Shown here: positions 44,275-54,149 of the stretch, piece by piece
Layout of the letters: each line of letters begins with the position of its first letter
Numbering within the stretch: the stretch's first letter is position 1
Source: an uncultured Muribaculaceae bacterium
GTDB lineage: Bacteria; Bacteroidota; Bacteroidia; Bacteroidales; Muribaculaceae
Assembly: GCA_910583525.1 (NCBI GenBank)
Contig: CAJTXL010000019.1
Location: 1 to 63,069, forward strand
Reading direction: 5' to 3'
Length of the DNA: 63,069 nt
Program-made: the position numbers and the translations under genes
The notes under the pieces: generated by a model
What the model saw: the letters and a program-made list of their open reading frames with translations, nothing else
What the model was told of the DNA's origin: nothing
Databases searched by the model: none

Positions 44275-47259
44275 TCAGATTACGACTTTCGTCGTTTGCC
44301 CGTCGACGTCGACTATGTAGAGGCCGGGAGCAAGACCGCTGACGCTGCGGTCGGTTCCGCTATATATCGTGCGTCCCAGGCTGTCGACTACGCGAACGAA
44401 AATATCATTGCCGGCCCCGTCGACATATATCGTACCCCCTGCAACTCGGACAAGCGCTTTCCGGCTCTCGGGAGTCGAGATGCCCGACTCGGCCTTCAAG
44501 TCGTCTAAGATGTTGAAGAATTTGCCCCAGTACGGGTGTAGCCAGTAGTCCGTCTTGGCCTGCGGTAGCACGTGCAGGGTGGCGTTGTTGTAGATGTCCT
44601 GCGAGAATGTGTCCTCTTCGATTTTCGGTGGAGTGGTGTTCCACACCGAAATGTCGGTCAGACCTGTCTTATAGAAGACTCTTTTCGCTATACTTTTTAC
44701 AGAGGCCGGTATTATTATTTTCGTAATGTCAGGGGCGTCTATGGCAATATTGATGTCTGTAACGTAGTTGCCGAATGTAACGCTTTTTACATCAGGCATT
44801 GTTATTGTCGCTGTAGTCACATACTCGCCATTCAATTGACGCCCGATATAGATTGTGTCAGCAGAAACACATTGATTGTATCGGTCTCCGAATCCGAGTT
44901 CCAGTACTTCCGGGCCGTCTTCAAAAGTCAGTTTTTTCAGATGCAGAAACGCCCCGCTGCCTATATATGTGACGGATGGCGGAATTGTGGCTTCTGTCAG
45001 TTCTGTTTGGCCGAAAGCATCTCCACCAATACCTGTGAGCGTATTCGGAAACTCGATTTCGGCCAGCGCGCAATTGCTGAAGGCTCCGTAGCCGATGCTT
45101 CTCAGGCCTTCTGTCAGTTTGACCTCAGAGAGTGACCTACAAACGCAGAATGCGGTCGCATTAATATATTTCACATTCGACGGTATAGTAACGCTCGTCA
45201 GGCAGGTTCCTCTGAATGCGTCGGGTCTGATTTCTTCGACAGACAGCGGTATGTCGATATCTTTGAGCGAAGTGTAACAAAATGCGGCCTGAGGGATTTC
45301 TGTAATTGTATTGGGCAGTGTCGCTCGAGAGAGAGACGAGCAGTTTTGAAAAATGTAATCGCCCAGGGAGGTGATGCCGTCGTGCAAGGTAATTTCTTTA
45401 AGTGAGGAACAATATTCGAACGCATATCTGCCGATACTGCCCTGTGTTTGCCCGATAAGCACAGACTCCAGATCTTTGCATTCCGAAAACGCATATTCTC
45501 CAATCCTTGTTACGGTCGGCGGTATCTCGACGTTTACGAGGCCCTTTTTGTAGTACAGGGCATGGTCGCCGATAGTCGTCACCTTTGGGAGCTTCAACGA
45601 ATATGGGAAAACGTTGTTTAGCCAATACTGCTCCAGCGTATTGTCGGTTGTGTTCCACGATTTGTTGTCATCGACATAGTAGGCCTGCCCGCCGGCGACT
45701 ATGCTTGCGTCGGAAAGGTCGATGTGCTCGACGTTCGACATGCGGTTGAGCAGGAGCAGGTCTGTGCCGTTAATTTGGCCCGATATCTTGATTTTGCGGA
45801 TTTTAGCGACATCAGACAGATTAACCTTGTTTATGCCGTCGCCGGCTTTGTCGATGCTAATGGCAATATCGAGAGCTTCGGCCGATTCCTCCTGAGTTAT
45901 CAGATTGAAGTATTTCGACCAGTTGCTTCTGTGATATGCGCTTTTTGCCCCGAACGGAACTATAAGGGTGCGGCATTTGGGGTCCCATCTATAGTATTCA
46001 TTCGGATTGTATGGAATATCAACCGGAACCGGCAATTTGACATATACGGTTTTAAGATTGGAGCAGTCATAGAATGGGAAATACGATAGGGGTTCCAGGC
46101 CAGTCCCAATGGACACGGATTTCAAATTTTTGCATGAAGAGAAGGCATCTTGTCCGATTGTTGTCACGCCGTCCGGGATATCGATTTCTTCGAGCCCGGA
46201 ATAGCTGAATGCGCCTAACCCTATTTCTCTTATCTTGTCGCCCAGTTTTACGCTTTTGAGATTTTTACAATTACCGAATGCATACTCTCCGATTTTGCTT
46301 ATGTTTTTGCCCAGATCTATGCTTTTGAAAACCGAATTGTTATAGAAGGCTCTTTCGCCTATCTCAGTCAAACTTTCGGTGCAGCTAAATTCTTCCAAAG
46401 ATGCAAACGAACCATCCGGATTGAGCACGCTTATGCCTTTTCCAAGAATGAGATGACGGATTTTGTAATAGGTGATGCCCGTTGGCAGTTCTGTCATGAC
46501 GTCATCTACAACCAATGTGTTATCAACCGATATACGAGGATCTTGTTGTTCAGACATCGGGTCATGGTAGCTGACTCGGATATTGCGGGCCAAATTGAGG
46601 TTGTCGATACCCCCAAAAGAATTGTCGTATAGCGAAAGGACAACGGCGCCCCGGCTTATGTTTAATGTGCCTACTTTGTTGTAGAAAGCCTCCGTGTCGA
46701 TGCTTGTGATGTTGGCCGGTATCGTGACTTCATTCACTTCGCCCATATAGAACAGGCCGTCACGTATTGACGTGATATTGCTGCCGAAAACGACTTCAGA
46801 AACATCTTTGAAGCCGCCGTTTGCTACACCATACTCCTTTTCAAGGACTCTTCTGTCGAGAAATACTGAATTGACGCTGATGTACCCCGCGATGCGAAGG
46901 TCTTCTCCGTTCGGTATATTAATTCGTTGAAGCGTGTACGATTGGTCGTCTGCCGCGTAAATATAAAACGTGGTCGTGGGTATGGTCAGCTCCGTTATGC
47001 CAGTACCCACGAATGCGTTCATTTTCACACGCCCCACAGGATATCTGTAGCCGTTGCGCTCAACGTATTCGGGGATGATGAACGCGCCGGAAAGAGTCTT
47101 GTCGGGCACATCTTCGAGAGTCACGACTCTGTTGTAATCGGATTCCAGTGAATATTCACCTCCTTGGTATTCAAAAGCGAGAGCCGTCTCTGAGAGTTGC
47201 GGAGATACCATGATTGCAAGGAACACCGCTGTTGTCTTTAAATATTTTGTGATGTTCAT
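44275..47259 (-). CDS. BspA-like leucine-rich-repeat surface protein
   Basis: A 994-aa secreted protein. A signal peptide (MNITKYLKTTAVFLAIMVS...) precedes some 20 or more copies of the LRR_5 type (patterns such as IGEYAFSECKDLESV, ITSLGDYIFQNCSSLSR and TIPSNVKYINATAFCVC). The last 65 residues (KALVRVAGGTIYVDG...SGLAPGLYIVDVDGQTTKVVI) look like a type IX secretion sorting domain. The start at 47259 is chosen at the Met opening the signal peptide; the frame extends 16 codons further. BspA proteins mediate adhesion to fibronectin or partner bacteria. A possible TATTTTTG box lies about 318 bp upstream. The gene is followed by a strong terminator. Confidence 0.9.
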   Translation of the reverse strand: MNITKYLKTTAVFLAIMVSPQLSETALAFEYQGGEYSLESDYNRVVTLEDVPDKTLSGAFIIPEYVERNGYRYPVGRVKMNAFVGTGITELTIPTTTFYIYAADDQSYTLQRINIPNGEDLRIAGYISVNSVFLDRRVLEKEYGVANGGFKDVSEVVFGSNITSIRDGLFYMGEVNEVTIPANITSIDTEAFYNKVGTLNISRGAVVLSLYDNSFGGIDNLNLARNIRVSYHDPMSEQQDPRISVDNTLVVDDVMTELPTGITYYKIRHLILGKGISVLNPDGSFASLEEFSCTESLTEIGERAFYNNSVFKSIDLGKNISKIGEYAFGNCKNLKSVKLGDKIREIGLGAFSYSGLEEIDIPDGVTTIGQDAFSSCKNLKSVSIGTGLEPLSYFPFYDCSNLKTVYVKLPVPVDIPYNPNEYYRWDPKCRTLIVPFGAKSAYHRSNWSKYFNLITQEESAEALDIAISIDKAGDGINKVNLSDVAKIRKIKISGQINGTDLLLLNRMSNVEHIDLSDASIVAGGQAYYVDDNKSWNTTDNTLEQYWLNNVFPYSLKLPKVTTIGDHALYYKKGLVNVEIPPTVTRIGEYAFSECKDLESVLIGQTQGSIGRYAFEYCSSLKEITLHDGITSLGDYIFQNCSSLSRATLPNTITEIPQAAFCYTSLKDIDIPLSVEEIRPDAFRGTCLTSVTIPSNVKYINATAFCVCRSLSEVKLTEGLRSIGYGAFSNCALAEIEFPNTLTGIGGDAFGQTELTEATIPPSVTYIGSGAFLHLKKLTFEDGPEVLELGFGDRYNQCVSADTIYIGRQLNGEYVTTATITMPDVKSVTFGNYVTDINIAIDAPDITKIIIPASVKSIAKRVFYKTGLTDISVWNTTPPKIEEDTFSQDIYNNATLHVLPQAKTDYWLHPYWGKFFNILDDLKAESGISTPESRKALVRVAGGTIYVDGAGNDIFVRVVDSLGRTIYSGTDRSVSGLAPGLYIVDVDGQTTKVVI

Positions 47260-47988
47260 ATATGTGTTGATTTGGTTTTTGATATTTTCGGTAAGTGCAT
47301 AGGGCATGTGCGGCCTCTTTTCGGGAAGTCGCTTTCAAGGAAATGTAAAGAAAGTGTGACGCAATAGTCTGTCCGTCGCATAATAATCAACAAGGCACAG
47401 ATTTCAACAGCGTTGAAAGCCGTGTGTGAATATTCTGCAAGACGGGACTCAGAATGGTATTATAGATAAGGGGAAAGAGCCGTCCCATCACTTTCAGCTC
47501 CGTTTTACGGAAGCCGAATTGCCAAGGTGATGTAGTTCCCCAAACACCGGCATATCGTCACCGATGCTTTGCGATGCAAAAATAAGGAGATTTTGACGAG
47601 AATGTATGGGCTGAATGGCTAATAAATGTTAAGATATCGGTTGGGCTATTGGGGCCATGGTCGTTTTTCTCTTTTGCACGGCTTCTTGCTCGCCCGTTTC
47701 ATATGCAAAAAATCCCACCTAAGGGTGGGATTTTTGCAATCCGCTTGAGGAAACCTTGCGGATTTTATATCCTGATTATCAAATATTTATCTTGACTGAT
47801 TTTTGCAAGTCCAATGTTTGGGTCGTGTATCGTTTTCTGCGATGTTCCGGATTTTGCGTTGCCGACACCAAGTTAATCGGGCTATTACCGATAGGATTTC
47901 TCTTGTCTTATCAGTATAAAATTAGTAAAAATTCGTGATATAATCGTCCTATCGGCAGTTAATAAATCACAAATCAGGAATTAATCGT
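47260..47988. other. 729-bp intergenic stretch
   Basis: No supported gene. It holds a TATTTTTG promoter-like box on the - strand (complement of 47577-47584) far upstream of the BspA-like gene and a hairpin at 47705-47737. A 60-codon + frame at 47756-47938 has no conserved features. Confidence 0.5.
47705..47737. terminator. Bidirectional terminator
   Basis: CCCACC (47714-47719) pairs with GGTGGG (47724-47729) with a 4-nt loop, and the stem extends through A-rich left and T-rich right flanks (gcaaaaaat / atttttgc). It is positioned to end the - strand transcript of the 545-codon gene. Confidence 0.8.
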
Positions 47989-49626
47989 TTAATCGTTTGT
48001 CAACAGGCGTTCTAATATCTCACGATGTTTTATTATGTCCAGTCCATAAATGATAATTTTACCATCTTCAATATTAGGGTGTCTGTTATTTTGAGAGTTG
48101 GCCTCTAACAAATCAAATACATAACATGCTTTTGATTCATCGAAAGTCGCTATATCAACAATTAAATATTTATTAGGTGAAATCAGCTTATAATAATAGC
48201 CCAATTGAGATGTTTTTGATTTTGCATATAAAAATTCATGGATTTGTAGGAATCGTAATAATTCGTCTTTAAGATAATTGTTTCTATATGCTTTGTCAAT
48301 GCACATTCCAATTTTATGATCCATTTCTCGGCTTGTCATAACAATAGGACATACATCTTTTAATAAATTTATTGGAATGATTGAGCCATATTTTTGTAAG
48401 AAGGCGTTACGATAGTCTCGTGAGAATGAGTTTTCTATAAGTTGTTCTGATATATATTCGTTGATTAAACGCGAAAGCTCACGATTGTTAATATGTTCAA
48501 CGACATCATTATTAACTCTCATGAAATACCATATTCCACCATATTGGTACTTAAAAATTCTTAAAGCAGTACATATCAGAGTTATCTCTTCACTATTTAA
48601 TTTACGAACCGAAATCCTTTTATTGCCATTTTTATAAATTTTCTCTGTAAATATGTCATCCACATTGAATTGTGCCACGTTAATTACATCAACCTCCAAT
48701 TCATCAGATTCATCGTCGCAATCGTATTCACTTCCGATAAGTTCTATTTGAGATGCCCTATTCTCCAAATGATTGTCCTCATAAATCTGAGAGACTTCAT
48801 CCTTAATATCCATGCATGTCGAAAAGTTTATGAGATATTTGATGTAATTGGATATTGTTTGATTCTCCAGATCAATAGGAGCTATTGAATGAAAGGGCTC
48901 AATATATTTATTCGTAGGTGAATTTATAAGTTTTAATATAATCTCACGTTGCGTGATATGCTCCTTGTAAAAGGAGAATTCTTGTTCAATGAAAATTTTA
49001 TATGCTTTTGATCCGTATCTTATTTCATAGGTAAATAAATGCAGTGAATATGCAGTGTCGCATATAAGTCTATATAATGGCAATACTATTGAACTGATAA
49101 TTTCTCCAATAGAATCTTTTACCGTCTGAGAAAGCGTTATCGATTGGGAACAACCTATATAGCTGATTGGATTTAAATTCAGATACTTTTCTAAATAATT
49201 GAAAAGTATATCTTTATCGTTATTGTGAATATACTCAGATACGTTTTCGTTATAATTAAAGCGATTATAACGTCCATTTGCATAAAAACGTCTTAACAAC
49301 TCTAAGAAATCAGTTTCTCGTTTGCTAAATGGGAGCGTTGCATAATATTTTATACGGTCATAAAAACTCGTATGATTATGACTTTTCAATTTGTTAGCTG
49401 GGTTCAAATCTCCAGATTTGTGAGCCAGTAACAGATATGCAATTTTTTCTAGTCGTTCAATCCCAACGGAAATATTATATAAGAACAAAAAGCAGTCCTC
49501 CTCTGCATTTAGCTGGTCTAATCTATCTAAAATGAAAATACCCTCATATATAAAAGCACCTGATATATGGAGTTCCATATTCAGATTGAAGTTTTTCCAT
49601 TGAAACTGAGAGGCTATGCTATTCAT
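47989..49626 (-). CDS. Unknown AT-rich protein downstream of fic
   Basis: A 545-aa soluble protein I do not recognise. It is predicted mostly helical, has no signal peptide, and ends in a Lys/Glu/Asp-rich segment (LITRLLTND-like tail). The N-terminal 120 residues resemble helical, HEPN-like or sensor proteins only in composition. The DNA is markedly more AT-rich than the core region, with ATA/AAT codons frequent, a sign of horizontal transfer. It starts 21 bp after the Fic gene on the same strand, so the two are very likely co-transcribed. An alternative start is the Met at codon 17. Function unknown; a partner or antitoxin-like role for Fic is conceivable. Confidence 0.75.
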   Translation of the reverse strand: MNSIASQFQWKNFNLNMELHISGAFIYEGIFILDRLDQLNAEEDCFLFLYNISVGIERLEKIAYLLLAHKSGDLNPANKLKSHNHTSFYDRIKYYATLPFSKRETDFLELLRRFYANGRYNRFNYNENVSEYIHNNDKDILFNYLEKYLNLNPISYIGCSQSITLSQTVKDSIGEIISSIVLPLYRLICDTAYSLHLFTYEIRYGSKAYKIFIEQEFSFYKEHITQREIILKLINSPTNKYIEPFHSIAPIDLENQTISNYIKYLINFSTCMDIKDEVSQIYEDNHLENRASQIELIGSEYDCDDESDELEVDVINVAQFNVDDIFTEKIYKNGNKRISVRKLNSEEITLICTALRIFKYQYGGIWYFMRVNNDVVEHINNRELSRLINEYISEQLIENSFSRDYRNAFLQKYGSIIPINLLKDVCPIVMTSREMDHKIGMCIDKAYRNNYLKDELLRFLQIHEFLYAKSKTSQLGYYYKLISPNKYLIVDIATFDESKACYVFDLLEANSQNNRHPNIEDGKIIIYGLDIIKHREILERLLTND

Positions 49627-49647
49627 CTTATTGCAGTATTTATATGT

Positions 49648-50655
49648 TCAAATAATTTGCCACTGGCCGCCTTTGTCGGGGCCGATGCGGTGGAGGATGC
49701 CTTCGGCTTTGAGATTGGCGAGGTGGCGCTGGATGCCTTTGGCGGATATGCCTATTTCGGCAGCGAGGGCGGTTGCGCTTAATTTGGGATTTTGGCGTAA
49801 CAGGTCTATGATTTTGTCGCGGGTTTTCTTTGGCTTTGTCGGAGTGTCGGCGTTTTCTATTATAGGTTCGCTTTCTTCGATGGATTCGGTATATGTCGCT
49901 ATATCGTGCGACATATGGACAATCATCGTTTCGGTCATGAAGTTGCGGAAGATTGACAAATCCCCATTTTCCCGTGTCGCAACTAACGCTTTTATATATT
50001 CTTCTTTGTCATCACTGAATATGCGAGAAGGTATCAGCCCATATTCAAATTGCAGCCAATTCATGAGTAGGCGCGCCATGCGTCCGTTACCATCGGCCCA
50101 CGGATGTATTGTCACCAAATTATAGTGCGCGTCAAAACTCAGTTCGTAAAGCTGTTGCACGGTCATTGCCTTTGAATTTTTACGGGCAGCATTCAAAGCG
50201 TCGCAAAATTCTTTCAATTTCTGAGGCACCTTGTTGAAAGCCATATAAGATTTACCACCGACACCGGCAGTCACATTCAGCAGTCGCAAATCTCCGTTTG
50301 CCGATGAGAAATCACCCAATGCTGTATGATATTCAGCCCCGGTATTTTTCATTGTCAATGCCGACAATTCTTTGAGCCGGTCAACAGTAATATCTGTGTG
50401 GCTTCGGGCATATACCAACACACGCTCGTATGCGGCTCTGAGATCAAGATTCATGTTCTGCTCAACAATGCTTTTGCCCTTAATGGCAATGCCGTTGTCA
50501 AACATAATCTGATTTTCAAGCTCCGTAATAGTCGAGCCTTCAATTGCCGTCGAATGGGTGATGATGGAATACAGATAAAACTTGTCATAGTCCAACTGTT
50601 GGTCTATGCCAAGCTCCCGGTATCTACCTACTAATTCCTCTAATTTAGTTTTCAT
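49648..50655 (-). CDS. Fic-domain protein with N-terminal inhibitory motif and C-terminal HTH
   Basis: A 335-aa protein with the Fic active-site motif HPWADGNGR (residues 184-192), which transfers AMP (or another nucleotide) from ATP to protein hydroxyls. The inhibitory motif (S/T)xxxE(G/N) is present as STAIEG at 35-40, in the N-terminal position of class II Fic proteins, so the enzyme should be autoinhibited. The C-terminus (residues about 275-335) is a winged-helix HTH. Its promoter box TAATTTTG ends only 4 nt before the ATG, suggesting a leaderless mRNA. The 545-codon gene follows 21 bp later. Confidence 0.92.
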   Translation of the reverse strand: MKTKLEELVGRYRELGIDQQLDYDKFYLYSIITHSTAIEGSTITELENQIMFDNGIAIKGKSIVEQNMNLDLRAAYERVLVYARSHTDITVDRLKELSALTMKNTGAEYHTALGDFSSANGDLRLLNVTAGVGGKSYMAFNKVPQKLKEFCDALNAARKNSKAMTVQQLYELSFDAHYNLVTIHPWADGNGRMARLLMNWLQFEYGLIPSRIFSDDKEEYIKALVATRENGDLSIFRNFMTETMIVHMSHDIATYTESIEESEPIIENADTPTKPKKTRDKIIDLLRQNPKLSATALAAEIGISAKGIQRHLANLKAEGILHRIGPDKGGQWQII

Positions 50656-50708
50656 ACTACAAAATTAGTATATTCTTACGATAAGAACAACTTTACTTAC
50701 TACAAAAT
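50655..50708 (-). promoter_or_regulatory. Fic promoter and operator region
   Basis: On the - strand a TAATTTTG -7 box (complement of 50660-50667) sits almost against the ATG. Upstream is a perfect dyad TTCTTA-cga-TAAGAA (50673-50687). TACTACAAAAT occurs twice (50655-50665 and 50698-50708). The dyad lies between the -7 and -33 positions and could be bound by Fic's own HTH. Confidence 0.6.
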
Positions 50709-50925
50709 ATGTTTCTTTTGATTGCAAAATAACCGCTGCATCCAAACATGAATGTAACCGAACCTCGGCATCCGAACCCATCAATATATTTATTGACATG
50801 GATATTCCAACCATCAGTACTATAATCCACAGTAGGAAGACTGCGGCAGAGTTCACAGTATGCCTTGTATATTTTTATAATGAAGTGAAGATAGGAATAA
50901 TGTAGAGGTGATAATTCTTATAGAT

Positions 50926-50972
50926 TTTGTAGAATCAAAAATAATGACTACTTTTGTGGACTGTTTGGTCTA
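50926..50972 (+). promoter_or_regulatory. tetR promoter with operator half-site
   Basis: TTTG (50926-50929), a 19-bp gap and TACTTTTG (50949-50956). Just downstream is TTTGGTCTA (50964-50972), identical to half of the dyad found before the barrel gene (51639-51647). This points to autoregulation. Confidence 0.65.
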
Positions 50973-50989
50973 AAACGACAATTGGTTAA

Positions 50990-51574
50990 ATGAAAGATAC
51001 TCGAAACATAATCTTATTGGCAGGGCTCAGGCTCTTTCTTCAGAAAGGATATAAGGAGGTAACCCTACAAGACATCCTTGAGGCTTCAGGTCAAGCTAAA
51101 GGGACGTTTTATTATTACTTCAAGAACAAATGGGCATTGTTTGAGGAATGTGCCAAATATATCATTGTCAATTTTATGACAGTGAACTTCGGCAAATTAC
51201 CGAATTCCTCTGTCAAGGATTTTATTGATGGCTTGCTTGCCGCCGAATATCGTGCTTACAAGAGAATGGCATCATTAGGTGAGAACTTCAAGATTCAAAT
51301 ATTGGTAGGTCAAGCATCGGTTCGAATCCCGGAAATCGCACTTCTGGTGAAAGAACAAGAAAAAAAGCAACGTTCAGCATGGAAAAAAATACTTGAAGCG
51401 GGGCGCGACAGTGGCGAAATCCGGCTTCCGATCGACAATTCTGAACTTGCATCACTATTTATCACAATACAGGAGGGAATTGCAGCAAAACAGCTGAAAA
51501 GTGTTACTAACATAAACACGATAGAACAACTAACTATATCCTGGCACAACCTTTATGAGGTTATAAGAAAATAA
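50990..51574 (+). CDS. TetR/AcrR-family regulator
   Basis: A 194-aa one-component regulator with an N-terminal HTH (GLRLFLQKGYKEVTLQDILEASGQAKGTFYYYFKNK, residues 12-47) and a ligand-binding C-terminal half. A half-site TTTGGTCTA lies in its own leader and a full dyad TAGACCATTTGGTCTA lies before the barrel gene, so it should repress both. The transcript start is supported by TACTTTTG at 50949. Ligand unknown. Confidence 0.93.
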   Translation: MKDTRNIILLAGLRLFLQKGYKEVTLQDILEASGQAKGTFYYYFKNKWALFEECAKYIIVNFMTVNFGKLPNSSVKDFIDGLLAAEYRAYKRMASLGENFKIQILVGQASVRIPEIALLVKEQEKKQRSAWKKILEAGRDSGEIRLPIDNSELASLFITIQEGIAAKQLKSVTNINTIEQLTISWHNLYEVIRK

Positions 51575-51623
51575 TAAGTCTTTTTTTCTTGACTGATTCG
51601 TTATCGTCTCAGTCACTTTTTTC

Positions 51624-51647
51624 GACCAAATTAGACCATTTGGTCTA
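51624..51647 (+). promoter_or_regulatory. Putative TetR operator before the outer-membrane barrel gene
   Basis: TAGACCATTTGGTCTA (51632-51647) is a perfect 16-bp palindrome. A second, interleaved pair is GACCAAA (51624-51630) / TTTGGTC (51639-51645). It lies 29 bp upstream of the barrel gene start and shares TTTGGTCTA with the tetR leader. Confidence 0.65.
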
Positions 51648-51675
51648 TAATACAAAAACTTAAACACAAAAATAT

Positions 51676-53987
51676 ATGAAGAATTTTATCTTTATTCTGG
51701 CACTGATGTTGACTACTGCATTATGTGCCGCACAATCATTCCGTGGCTTGGTGGTAGATGAGAACCAAGTTCCATTGGAGTTCGCCACCGTAAGTGTATC
51801 GTGTGACTCCGACTCTACCTTCATAACCGGGGGCATGACAGATAGTCTTGGGATTTTCGAGATTCAGTTACCCCGTAATGACAGATATATCATCAATGTA
51901 TCATATATGGGGTATAGGACTTTTTCTGTCAGTTCCGCTCCCTGCGATCTCGGCAAAATTGTCATGATTCCGGATGAAATATACATGCTTGGGGAAGTCG
52001 TAGTTGCAGGACATCGGCCTAATCTCAAAGCCGTTGCCGGCGGAATATCAACAGAGGTGGAAGGAAGCGCTCTCAGTAAAGCAGGTAGTGCTGAGGATAT
52101 AATACCACTGCTTGCGGGAGTGAAAAAGAAAATCGACGGTAGTTTTGAAGTGATTGGGAAGGGAACTCCGGCAATATATGTAAATAATCGCCTTGTTCGC
52201 GATATGTCGGAACTGAAACGGTTGCGCTCTGAAGACATCCGAAACATACAGTTGCTTACAACTCCGGGACCGGAGTATGACGCCGAAATCGGGGCAGTGC
52301 TGAAAATTATCACCATAAAGGATGAAGAAAGTGGTTTTGGGGTTGAAATCAATTCCGGCATTGACTACGCCAAGAAGTTCAAAACGGGTCAACAATTAAA
52401 TCTCGACTATCGGCAGGGAAGTTTGAATGTCTTCGGCTCGTTCCGTTACGACCTAATGCACCAATGGCAAGATGGACTCACCGACATTACGACTTTGGCT
52501 GATAAAGAATGGTACCAGGATGTCAAATCCGAAGACCGAGGACTGTTGCGGTCTTATTTTGCAAAAGGCGGATTTAATTATGATTTCACCCAAAATCATT
52601 CAGTCGGAGCCATGTATGAGCTTCTTTCAATGCCACGCAGGGCATCTGACAATCACAATCTAACGGATGTCTATGCCGACAACATATTATATGACAAGTG
52701 GAACACTATGGAAATTTCACATGACAAATCCGTCTCGCATCATGTAAATATTTATTATCAAGGTAAAATTTCCGACCTTGAAATAGACTTTAATGCAGAC
52801 GCAGTGATAGGCAACGGGCGAGGCAATGCGCAGGTAGCTGATATAAGCGAAAACTTTGAAGATTATGAATGCTCCACAACTGATAATTATCACAACACTC
52901 TTTTTGCAGGGAAACTTCTTTTATCCTTCCTATATGGAAAGGCAGTTTATCACTTGGTACAGAGTACACCGACACAAAACGTAAATCATATTCAAGTGGA
53001 TTTGGAGAATTAATCGGGCAGAGCAATGACAAGATCCTTGATCGCAATGCGGCTGTATTTATGGGTTATAATGCCTCAATCGGACAAATTAACACCAACA
53101 TTGGTTTAAGATACGAGCATGTGGCATATGATTTCTATGAGAATGGAAAAATTCAGAAGGACAAAAGCAAGGTGTATGACAATCTATTTCCGTCATTGAC
53201 GCTAAATTTCAATGTTGCTGCAACAAACCTTTCTCTGGCTTATAATATCCGTACTGTCAGACCGGCATACGAGATGCTTAGTAGTGCGGTACGTTACGGT
53301 AACCGTCTGACATATCTTGCCGGAACTCCGAACCTACAGCCTACATATATCAATTCCATTAACGGAGGTTTGTTATGGAGAAATCTCAATGTCCAGATTG
53401 GATACAACCACTATAAGGATGACATATTCTTCGCAACAGACCAGTTGGATTCAGATCCCAGTATCTCTATAAATAGATTCGCCAACGTGAGATCAAGAAA
53501 TGAGATGGCGGCTTCAGTTTCGTATTCACCAACTTTTGGGATATGGCAGCCATCAGTATCGGTAACGAGCATCACGCAATGGCTGGATATTGAGCTGGGT
53601 CATAAACCCAAAAACATGAATGGAACCATTTTGTATTTCAACATGGGCAATGCCTTGCAACTGCCTGCCGGATTTCTACTGAGGATTGACGGTAATTATT
53701 CTTCTGACGGGAACTTCCAAAACAGGCACATGAAATCATCATGGTTTATGAATGTGAGCCTGAACAAAGAATTTGCCGGTGGAAAATGGAATGTTCTACT
53801 TGAAGGAAACGACCTTTTTCATACCATGCGGGATGCCTCATGGTTTTATGACCGTCAAACCGTGCAATACAGAGCCACGAAGGACAATACCCGCCAAATA
53901 AAACTTACAATAACATACCGTTTTAACCATAAAGAAAATCGGTATAAGGGAACAGGTGCAGGCAATGATGAACAGCAAAGACTGTGA
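51676..53987 (+). pseudogene. Outer-membrane beta-barrel protein, frameshifted
   Basis: Two frames (51676-53013 and about 52930-53987) read as one receptor-like protein of about 770 aa. Part 1 has a signal peptide (residues 1-19), a carboxypeptidase-regulatory-like domain and a plug-like region, and the barrel begins. Part 2 contains the remaining strands and the C-terminal aromatic tail (ITYRFNHKENRY). The third reading frame continues the barrel with WKGSLSLGTEYTDTKRK. The join requires one extra base near 52931 (cttcctata), so a 1-base deletion or a sequencing error is likely. It resembles the TonB-independent OMP_b-brl_3 group more than classic receptors. The TetR gene upstream probably controls it. 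Confidence 0.8.
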
Positions 53988-54046
53988 CCTCCGCAAATAA
54001 ATCACATTAAATCAACTCATTACGCAATATTATCAGTTCTAATTGC

Positions 54047-54136
54047 ATGAACATGAACAAGGTATTACTTGTAGATGCGTCATCTTCCGACCCTCGGATT
54101 ATGGCTGCCTTACTTACGAAAGCCGGTAATTCTTAA
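54047..54136 (+). pseudogene. Truncated response-regulator receiver remnant
   Basis: A 29-codon frame (MNMNKVLLVDASSSDPRIMAALL...) reads like the first beta-alpha unit of a receiver domain, aligning with the N-terminus of the next gene (RILIIDDSPADSEEL...) and then stopping. It is too short to work and looks like a broken leftover of a duplicated response regulator. Confidence 0.45.
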
Positions 54137-54149
54137 CATCTGTATATTT

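Noticed and set aside
47756..47938. 60-codon + strand frame in the 729-bp gap
   Set aside because: No promoter or conserved pattern; AT-rich random frame.
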